Shown here: one piece after another, positions 52,597 through 59,681 of the stretch
How positions within the stretch are numbered: the stretch's first letter is position 1
Layout: the number at the start of each line of letters is the position of its first letter
From: JASSUD01 sp031963045
GTDB lineage: Bacteria > Pseudomonadota > Gammaproteobacteria > Burkholderiales > Burkholderiaceae
Assembly: GCA_031963045.1 (NCBI GenBank)
Contig: JASSUK010000015.1
Coordinates: 1-64,000 of the forward strand
Direction of reading: 5' to 3'
Length of the DNA stretch: 64,000 bases
Translations under genes and position numbers: made by a program
The notes under the pieces: model-generated
Told to the model about the DNA's origin: nothing
Database searches by the model: none
Seen by the model: the letters and a program-made list of their open reading frames with translations, nothing else

Positions 52597-52721
52597 AAAA
52601 AACCCCCAATAAATTTGGACTTTACTAGTCCAAATTTATTGGGGGTTTTTTTACTATTTTTGGGTATTTATGTAGCCGTTTTTCTATCCATCAACTCGCT
52701 GCTTTCTGCACCAAAAATTGC
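52597..52721. repeat. 125-bp direct repeat, copy 2 (native pepA end)
   Basis: Partner of 38413-38537. This copy contains the real 3' end of pepA, so it is probably the parental one. Confidence 0.85.
52598..52650. terminator. Bidirectional terminator of pepA and the chimeric STAND gene
   Basis: A perfect 23-bp stem with a 7-base loop and A/T runs on both sides, between the convergent stops at 52396 and 52691. Confidence 0.92.
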
Positions 52722-54355
52722 GTCAAAAGTCCAACAGGCCTACCTGTTGCACCTTTTTCTTTACCGCCCTTCCAAGCTGTACCTGCAATATCGAGATGCG
52801 CCCAAGGGTAGGCTTTGGTAAAGCGAGCTAGGAAACAAGCAGCCGTTACGCTTCCGGCTGGGCGTCCGCCAATATTCGCCATGTCAGCGAAATTGGATTT
52901 CAATTGCTCTTGGTACTCTTCATCCAATGGCATGCGCCAAACGGAATCGGCCGCTTCTTGTCCAGCCAAAATAAGCGCTTGCGCCAAGTCGTTATCTTCC
53001 TCTCTAGCGAACAGACCACTGTGATGATTCCCCAGTGCAATGACGCAAGCACCTGTAAGCGTAGCAATATCAATAACAGCTGCAGGCTTTAAGCGCTCTA
53101 CATACGTTAACGCATCACACAAAATAAGGCGCCCTTCTGCATCAGTATTGAGCACTTCAATCGTTTGCCCTGACATACTTTTAACAATATCACCAGGCTT
53201 GCTTGCTTTGCTGCTAGGCATATTTTCGCAAGTGGGAATAACACCAATCACATTGAGCTTAAGCTTCATGCGTGCAACTGCGCGCAAGGTGCCGAGTACT
53301 GAGGCTGCTCCGCACATGTCGTACTTCATTTCATCCATCGCCTCACCCGGCTTGAGCGAAATGCCGCCGGAATCAAAGGTAATTCCTTTGCCTACCAGCA
53401 CGATGGGAGCGTCTTTCTCTGCTGCGCCGAGATGGCGAATAACAATAAATTTAGGAGGTTCAACAGACCCTTTTGCCACTGATAGAAAAGAGCCCATCCT
53501 AAGCGCTTCGATTTGCTTTTGACTGAGCACTTCCAGTTTTAAGTCAAATTCCGAAGCCAATTCCTTGGCAGCCTCGGCTAGATAAGTCGGTGTACATACA
53601 TTGCCAGGAAGGTTAGCGAGATCGCGTGCAAAACGTATTCCTTCTGCTTCTGCCATACTTTGCTCTACCGCTTGCTGCGCTATTTTTGCAAAGGAAGTCT
53701 TAAGCGCTGCTGCATTTTCATCTAATGCTAAAGTAATTTTTGCTGGAAGATGCAAAGCCGGTTCTGGTTGGCTTTTCATCTGATTAAATTGATAAGCCTG
53801 TGCAAAGGCGCTTTTCACTACAGCACGCACTGCCTGTGCCATTTTTGCTTCTGTCTCATCGTCTTTTGCCTCCACGCTTGGTAAGGTAAAAGCAGGCAAA
53901 GCCCAGAGCACATCGTCAATTTGCGTTGCAAATAAAGTTTTCCACGCGGCACCTGCTGCTTTAGCATGCGCAGTAGCACTATAGGTCTCTTTGGCTCCAC
54001 AACCGACCAGCAAAACACGTTTAGCGAAGACATCAGAAACACTATGCAACATTAAGGTAGTTTGAAGCGCACCACTAAAATCACCTTCTTCAATCAGGCG
54101 AGTAATAAACCCTTGTGTATGCTGATCTACATAGGCTGCAGCACCAAAAAGAGGTTCTTGCAATGCTTTTGTAGCTCCACTCACAGAGGCTTTTTTTGCA
54201 ACTGCGCTAGTCGCTCCGTTTGCAGCGTTGCCAGATGCCTTTGAAAATACCCCTACTACTAAACAATCATGCACACTCGCTTTACTTGCAGTTTTAGCTT
54301 CACTTAACCCTGTAGAAGCCTGGCTCCAATCATGCACTTTTATGCTAAATTCCAT
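52691..54355 (-). CDS. pepA: Leucyl aminopeptidase (cytosol M17)
   Basis: A hexameric metallo-aminopeptidase that trims N-terminal residues from peptides; in some bacteria it also helps Xer recombination. Visible: VGKGITFDSGGISLKPG, the metal/catalytic NTDAEGRL, and SGLFAREEDNDL in the C-terminal catalytic domain, plus the N-terminal macro-like domain. At 554 residues it is longer than the usual 500, with extra Ala/Lys-rich loops in the N-terminal half (about 35-65). Divergent from lptF as in most proteobacteria; holC, normally downstream, is replaced by the STAND island. Confidence 0.93.
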   Translation of the reverse strand: MEFSIKVHDWSQASTGLSEAKTASKASVHDCLVVGVFSKASGNAANGATSAVAKKASVSGATKALQEPLFGAAAYVDQHTQGFITRLIEEGDFSGALQTTLMLHSVSDVFAKRVLLVGCGAKETYSATAHAKAAGAAWKTLFATQIDDVLWALPAFTLPSVEAKDDETEAKMAQAVRAVVKSAFAQAYQFNQMKSQPEPALHLPAKITLALDENAAALKTSFAKIAQQAVEQSMAEAEGIRFARDLANLPGNVCTPTYLAEAAKELASEFDLKLEVLSQKQIEALRMGSFLSVAKGSVEPPKFIVIRHLGAAEKDAPIVLVGKGITFDSGGISLKPGEAMDEMKYDMCGAASVLGTLRAVARMKLKLNVIGVIPTCENMPSSKASKPGDIVKSMSGQTIEVLNTDAEGRLILCDALTYVERLKPAAVIDIATLTGACVIALGNHHSGLFAREEDNDLAQALILAGQEAADSVWRMPLDEEYQEQLKSNFADMANIGGRPAGSVTAACFLARFTKAYPWAHLDIAGTAWKGGKEKGATGRPVGLLTQFLVQKAAS

Positions 54356-54508
54356 TCCTTTTTACCCCTTGCCAAGAGCCTGAAAAACAAAAGCGTAATT
54401 ATCCGCGATTTTTAGATCGTACTTGTACTGCGAAACGCATAATGTATCTCTTTCGGGTCGTTTCTTGCCTATTTTTCAGCACATCTCTGCCCTCATACCT
54501 GTCTACTT

Positions 54509-55636
54509 ATGATTTTTGAACGTTCACTGCAGCGCGAGCTCGCTTATACCGCAGGTGCAGTATTTCTTGTACTAGCCACCGCCCTGCTCGCGAGCATGAT
54601 GATTCGCATTGTAGGATTAGCTGCTTCAGGTGATATAGACCCGCGCGACATGCTGATGATGATTGGCCTAGTCATGACCGGCTATTGTGCTGTGATGCTG
54701 ACGGTTACGCTTTTTGTATCCGTTTTAGTCGTCCTTACCCGTTGGTTTCGAGACTCTGAAATGGTGGTGTGGATGTCTGCGGGGGTGAGCCTGGCCGATT
54801 TTATTCGGCCTATCCTGCTCTTTTGCGCCCCGCTTATCGTATTGATTGCCTTTTTTTCCTTTGTAGGATGGCCATGGTCGCATCAAAAAACCATGCAATT
54901 ACGCGAACGTTTTGCACAGCGCGATGAAATTGCATTAATTTCCCCAGGACAATTCCGCGAATCCCCTTCCAATCACCATGTCTTTTTTATAGAAAGCCTC
55001 TCTGCCAATGCCACTCACGTGCGCAATGTTTTTGTTGCCAATACGCAACAACAAAAAGTGAGCGTGGTCGTATCCAGCCAAGGCCAAATAGAAACACAAC
55101 CGGATGGAGAACGCTTCGTTATTCTCGAAAGTGGCCGCCGCTATGATGGCTCGCCCGGGCAACCCGACTACCGCATTATGGAATTTGAGCGCTATGGCTT
55201 ACGTATAGAAAACCCACAACGCGCAACAGCGCCGCTTACCACCAGCTTATCGACGCTGGATCTCATAAAAAATCCAACCGTTATAAACTTAGCGGAACTT
55301 GCCTGGAGAGCAGGCTTACCCCTAGCCGCTCTTAATTTGATACTTCTCGCCATTCCTCTGGCCTACCAAAACCCATACCGTGGGCGCGTTTTAAATTTGA
55401 TTATGGCCGTACTAATCTATCTCACCTACTCCAATATGCTCAATGTGATGCAAGCTTGGATTGAACAAAAAAAACTTTCTTTCGGCATAGGAGTGTGGGT
55501 ACTACACGCTGCGGTAGCTGTAGGAACAGCCATCTTCTTTATCTTACGCACGCAGCACCAACGTTTTAGCACCCTGCTTAAGAGTTACTTCTTAGGTGGG
55601 CGCGCCACTTTGAATAACCCCAGTAAGGAGCACTAA
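54509..55636 (+). CDS. lptF: LPS export permease LptF
   Basis: One of the two membrane subunits of the LptB2FG transporter, which extracts LPS from the inner membrane. 375 residues: an N-terminal pair of membrane helices starting MIFERSLQREL, a third near 105, a periplasmic beta-jellyroll domain (about 130-260) and three C-terminal helices. Only 153 bases separate it from the divergent pepA start. lptG follows after 3 bases, so the two are cotranscribed. Shows that an outer membrane with LPS is maintained. Confidence 0.93.
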   Translation: MIFERSLQRELAYTAGAVFLVLATALLASMMIRIVGLAASGDIDPRDMLMMIGLVMTGYCAVMLTVTLFVSVLVVLTRWFRDSEMVVWMSAGVSLADFIRPILLFCAPLIVLIAFFSFVGWPWSHQKTMQLRERFAQRDEIALISPGQFRESPSNHHVFFIESLSANATHVRNVFVANTQQQKVSVVVSSQGQIETQPDGERFVILESGRRYDGSPGQPDYRIMEFERYGLRIENPQRATAPLTTSLSTLDLIKNPTVINLAELAWRAGLPLAALNLILLAIPLAYQNPYRGRVLNLIMAVLIYLTYSNMLNVMQAWIEQKKLSFGIGVWVLHAAVAVGTAIFFILRTQHQRFSTLLKSYFLGGRATLNNPSKEH

Positions 55637-55639
55637 TCC

Positions 55640-56881
55640 ATGCTTCTCTACGAACGCTATCTAGCCCGGCAAATATACCAAGCATTTGCCTTTATACTCC
55701 TTGCTTTTACAGGGCTCTTTTTTTTCTTCGACCTGCTCAATGAACTAGATTCAGTAGGACGGGGAAATTATCGACTCGTCTATGCACTCATACGAGTGGC
55801 CTTACATATCCCCTCTCGCTTTTATGAAATAACCCCCATCGCTGCGCTCATTAGCGCTATTTATGTTTTTGCTACGCTAGCAGCAAACTCTGAATATACG
55901 ATTTTCCGCGTCTCTAGCTTATCCATTGGACAAGCACTACGCACCTTAATGAAAATCGGCCTGCCCATCGTTGCTATGATCTTTTTTATAGGAGAGATGG
56001 TTGCCCCCTATGCAGACCAACTCTCCGAGCGCATAAAACTCGACGCACTAGGTTCAGCGGTATCCTCCAACTTCCGATCTGGCGTATGGGTCAAAGACAC
56101 CTTGGAGCTTGAAAAACAAGAAACACTGAGCGCGCCAACACCAACTCCCTCCACGCGCCGCTCTCCTTCCTCCACTAAACCCACATCGCAATCCATCATG
56201 CGCTTTGTGAATGTAGGCGAACTCAAACCAGACGGCAGCATAGAACGCGTACGCATCTATGAATTTGACTCCACCTTTCGGCTTATCAACCTCCATCTAG
56301 CCGAAAGCGGGCTCTTTGCTCCCCCAGACCACTGGCAACTCAGAAACGTCACCAGCACCCACCTAGCCGACATAACCGACCCCGTTATCAAAACCGCTAC
56401 ATCAGCAACCAGTAAGGCCGCACGAGATACCCTGGCGCAAACCTATCAATCCAAACAAATTAAACGATCAGAATACCTACTACGCTCCCAAATCACCCCA
56501 CAAATTCTGTCCGTTTTGCTAGTAGCACCAGAACAAATGTCTATTCAAAACCTGTTTTCCTATATCCACCACCTAAAAGAAAACCACCAAGACACCCAAC
56601 GCTACGACATCGCGCTATGGCGTAAATTTGCTTACCCCTTTGCCATCTTCGTCATGCTCACCCTCTCCCTCCCCTTTGCTTATCTACATACCCGGGCAGG
56701 CGTAGTAGGCATCAAAGTCTTCGGCGGCATCATGCTAGGCATGAGCTTCCAATTAGTAAACACCCTGTTCTCCCACATCGGCACCCTCAAAACCTGGCCT
56801 GCCCCCCTAGTAACCGCCATGCCTGGCTTACTCTACCTCGCATTGGGAATTGCGGCTTTGCGTTGGGTTGATAGACATTAA
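55640..56881 (+). CDS. lptG: LPS export permease LptG
   Basis: The partner of LptF. 413 residues with MLLYERYLARQIYQAF at the start, membrane helices at both ends (late LPFAYLHTRAGVVGIKVFGG) and a periplasmic domain between. A Pro/Ser/Thr-rich insert near residues 155-180 is unusual and makes it a little longer than typical. AAGGAG about 11 bases before the start serves as ribosome-binding site inside the lptF end. Confidence 0.93.
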   Translation: MLLYERYLARQIYQAFAFILLAFTGLFFFFDLLNELDSVGRGNYRLVYALIRVALHIPSRFYEITPIAALISAIYVFATLAANSEYTIFRVSSLSIGQALRTLMKIGLPIVAMIFFIGEMVAPYADQLSERIKLDALGSAVSSNFRSGVWVKDTLELEKQETLSAPTPTPSTRRSPSSTKPTSQSIMRFVNVGELKPDGSIERVRIYEFDSTFRLINLHLAESGLFAPPDHWQLRNVTSTHLADITDPVIKTATSATSKAARDTLAQTYQSKQIKRSEYLLRSQITPQILSVLLVAPEQMSIQNLFSYIHHLKENHQDTQRYDIALWRKFAYPFAIFVMLTLSLPFAYLHTRAGVVGIKVFGGIMLGMSFQLVNTLFSHIGTLKTWPAPLVTAMPGLLYLALGIAALRWVDRH

Positions 56882-56986
56882 AGCAAGATCAAACCAGCAA
56901 AAGCAGCCAAAGCGCCCTAACAAGGCAAAATTTCCCCTTCCGACACAAAATAATTCACTTATTTCATAAAAATAAAGCAATACGGC

Positions 56987-57015
56987 TTCCAATCGTTTGC
57001 ATTTCCCATTACAAT
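56987..57015 (+). promoter_or_regulatory. Promoter of tRNA-Lys
   Basis: TTCCAA and TACAAT with 17 bases between them; transcription would begin about 12 bases before the tRNA. The spacing is ideal and the -10 good, the -35 moderate. Confidence 0.5.
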
Positions 57016-57034
57016 CTCGCGCTTTCGCTGGAAC

Positions 57035-57110
57035 GGGTCGTTAGCTCAGTTGGTAGAGCACTGGACTTTTAATCCATTGGTCGTAGGTTCGAATCCTACA
57101 CGACCCACCA
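57035..57110 (+). tRNA. tRNA-Lys (TTT)
   Basis: A full 76-nt cloverleaf: GGGTCGTTAGCTCAG start, anticodon loop CTTTTAA, T-arm GGTTCGAATCC, encoded CCA. Its 3' end adjoins the decayed integrase, so it is the likely attachment site of the prophage. Confidence 0.96.
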
Positions 57111-57174
57111 ATAAATATAATGGTTCCAGCCCGAAGTAGTTTTTCAAAAATAAAGCAGTGTAGCTAAAATACAC

Positions 57175-58247
57175 CTAAGTATGGGATCGCACCCACAGCA
57201 CCAAGTGCTCCGCATTTAAATGCGCGTAACGGTGCGCCATCTGAATCGTTAGCCACGCGCCAAGCTTTTTCAACACGCGATCAGGCGTTCCTCCCTGCGT
57301 GTGCAAACTTGCCCAGGCATGCCGCAAATCATGCCAGCGGAAATTTTTTAAACCAGAAGCTTTTACGGCTTTATACCGAGCTTTGGTAGAGGTTTGCTTA
57401 ATGCCCTTCCCCTTATAAACAAAAACAAAAGTTTTATATCCGCTTTCCACACACCCTTTTTTTCAAGTACCTGCTTTATTGCAAGCCGGCGTTCCAAAAT
57501 GGCAATAGCAGTATCAGAAAGAGGCACAGCGATCGCTTTAGAAGCTTTGGCTTGGTCCGTATGAATCCAGGCCATGCGCTTTTCAAGATCAATTTGTGAC
57601 CATTCCAGCCCCGTTACATTACTACGCCGCAAACCAGTCTCAAGCGTGAATTGCGCCATATCGGCTAAATGCAAAGGCAAATTAGACAATAAGCGTTTCG
57701 CTTCATCCTGAGTAAGAAAACGAATACGTTCTTTGGGTTCAGAAAAAAATGAGGTTTTGGGCGCGCGATTTAACCATTCTAGGTCAACAGCCAATTGTAA
57801 AACGCCAGCCAATACCTGGAATAGACGATTAACCGTTGCTAGGCGAACTGGACGACCTTTGGTCAGCGTGCCATCTCGCTTCAATCGGCATCCTACCGGT
57901 TCCTTCAATTTGGCATCGATCATTTTATTGATCAACTCAGCGTTGATACTGCTGAGTTCTTTTCCTTTAAGCCAATTATTCAGCCAGCGTAGGCGACCTT
58001 TGATCTCCCCTAAACTAGCAAGCTCCTGCCGTTGCGCCACATATCGTATAACGGCATGCTCCCAAAGATGGCATGGCTTATGACCCAGCTTAGCCTGATC
58101 CCACAATTTTGTTTTTAGCCGATCACAGAATTCCCGTGCTTTAGCTTTGTCCTCGGTGCCAGTGCTTCCCTGTAGTGCTTTTCCACCTCCTGGTGGGTAT
58201 AGCTTGTAATACCAATAGGGACTGCGGTTACGTTTGTAGAGCGACAT
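57175..58247 (-). pseudogene. Tyrosine recombinase/integrase, frameshifted
   Basis: The frame from 58247 holds the N-terminal DNA-binding region (SPYWYYKLYP) and the first catalytic arginine (ETGLRRSNVTGLEW), but runs into a wrong frame near 57440. The next frame carries FVFVYKGKGI, the HDLRHAWAS box and the tyrosine in AHRYAHLNAEHL. Adding one A to the A4 run near 57433 joins them into a full phage-type integrase of about 357 residues. Unless slippage rescues it, the enzyme is dead and the prophage is fixed in place. Confidence 0.8.
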
Positions 58248-58501
58248 ATTTCACCTCCATTCGTTGTGTCGCCCTGCACAACTCGCGAGGGCCATTTTCC
58301 TTCAAGATAATGCTGCAATGCAACTATTGAAAAAATCCAACTCTTTCCTATTTTGCGGGCTGGGATTTCTCCTGTCCTCGCTTTCACACGAATAGTTTCT
58401 GGATGCGCACGCAATAGCGCGGCGACTTCAAACACATCTAATATGCGAAAAAGTGCTAAAGACTTCTTGTCTTCATGCTCCAATTGCTCATATTCCGACA
58501 T
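58115..58501 (-). CDS. Excisionase-like helix-turn-helix protein
   Basis: 128 residues with a MerR/Xis-type helix-turn-helix (DVFEVAALLRAHPETIRVKA, then GEIPARKIGKSWIF), as in phage excisionases and small AlpA-like regulators. It overlaps the start of the integrase gene, the usual int/xis arrangement. The tail after about residue 75 has no known domain and may be read-through across the integrase start. Confidence 0.65.
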   Translation of the reverse strand: MSEYEQLEHEDKKSLALFRILDVFEVAALLRAHPETIRVKARTGEIPARKIGKSWIFSIVALQHYLEGKWPSRVVQGDTTNGGEICRSTNVTAVPIGITSYTHQEVEKHYREALAPRTKLKHGNSVIG

Positions 58502-58870
58502 GCTCGCCTCGTTTAAAAAACTAACATTTAAGAACTTTAGGCCCTGTCTGATTGGATAAGTTATTGGATCGAATTACAGATCGAATAAGATTTATCCCTA
58601 TAAATTTACGTTCTCTGCTGCTTCGTAAATAGCGCTTGAGATCAATCTGCGGAGGTATTTTTTGCTGGAGCTCTGCAGCTGTGGGATGTAGTGTGGAGCA
58701 GAGTTATTCAAGATGCGCTGCATTATCTAAAGCCGATAAGCTTTTCATCCTGAAATGCAGAAGTCAAAAGCATTCAGTGCGTATTAATCGATATCAGGAG
58801 AAGAAAATGAAATTATGCGGACTAGAAGAGACGGCAGACGATATTGTTCTAAAAGCTTTAGAAAACACCA
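58502..58870. other. Gene-free prophage spacer
   Basis: No supported gene. A frame ending MKLCGLEETADDIVLKALEN (stop at 58881) may be a scrap of a phage gene; nothing else is recognisable. Confidence 0.3.
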
Positions 58871-59014
58871 ATGGCTATTGAATTGGATCAGGATGAAGCA
58901 CTGGAACAGGCAATTGACTTGTGTTTAAGCGGCAAGGAGATAGCGCTCAATGGCGATTCGAGAAACCTTAACGCCTGGTCAGCGACAAGTCATCTATACC
59001 GCCGCACGCAATAA
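58871..59014 (+). CDS. Small prophage ORF, unknown
   Basis: 47 codons starting MAIELDQDEALEQAIDLCLS, acidic and helical. It overlaps the next small frame. No family recognised. Kept because of its place in a tightly packed phage segment. Confidence 0.25.
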   Translation: MAIELDQDEALEQAIDLCLSGKEIALNGDSRNLNAWSATSHLYRRTQ

Positions 59015-59120
59015 AGAAATTGGCCATGCAGATTTAGCATGGGCGTGTTTACATGCATTGGATAACGCACCGCTTGAAGGCTTGAATGGCTGTACCGGTG
59101 GATTTTTGAAGTTTTATTAG
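58950..59120 (+). CDS. Small prophage ORF before the portal gene
   Basis: 56 codons starting MAIRETLTPGQRQVIYTAAR; the TAG stop directly abuts the ATG of the portal remnant. The packing suggests a real phage gene or its end. Function unknown. Confidence 0.35.
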   Translation: MAIRETLTPGQRQVIYTAARNKEIGHADLAWACLHALDNAPLEGLNGCTGGFLKFY

Positions 59121-59634
59121 ATGGACCTGTTTACGTTTGGTGAGCCCACGCCGGTACTAAAGGGAATAGATCTGCTCGATTATCTGCAGTGCACCGCCTA
59201 CGATCGCTGGTTCGAGCGTAAGCGCTCGACCCTCTGCCTCATCAGAAACACCAGCTTCACAACTTAAGCTTCAGCGTCTACGTGGGCGCGTCGAGCGCTT
59301 ACCCTCAGGCCCAGGCAACTTTAGAAACCTGTTTATGTATGCGCCCAATGGCAAGAAAGATGGAATTCAATTGATTCCGGTATCTGAAGTGCATGCCCGG
59401 GATGAATTCTTTAATATTAAAAATATCACCCAAGATGATCTGTTGGCCGCACACCGTGTACCTCCTGCATTGCTCGGCATCGTGCCCAGCAATGCAGGAG
59501 GGTTTGGAGATGTAGAGAAAGCCAGAAACGCTTTTTTTGAATTGGAGATCCAACCGCTCCAAGCGCGGTTGAGGTATCTGAACGACACGCTGGGAGAGGA
59601 GGTTTTTAGGTTTGAAACAGAGCCTATTTCTTAG
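59121..59634 (+). pseudogene. P2-type phage portal protein, internally deleted
   Basis: Starts MDLFTFGEPTPVLKG and LLDYLQCTAYDRWFE, the conserved N terminus of P2 gpQ/PBSX portal proteins. The frame then breaks, and from about 59305 another frame gives the C-terminal part (GPGNFRNLFMYAPNGKKDG, NITQDDLLAAHRVPPALLGI, GFGDVEKARNAFF). Roughly half of the gene is missing. It dates the prophage as P2-like and long dead. Confidence 0.8.
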
Positions 59635-59681
59635 AAGGTCACTTCTCACTAAAAAACGTGGCTGATCGCTTTTTTATCCCA

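Noticed and set aside
59305..59649. Minus-strand 114-codon frame
   Set aside because: Antisense shadow of the phage portal C-terminal fragment, which has the recognisable motifs.
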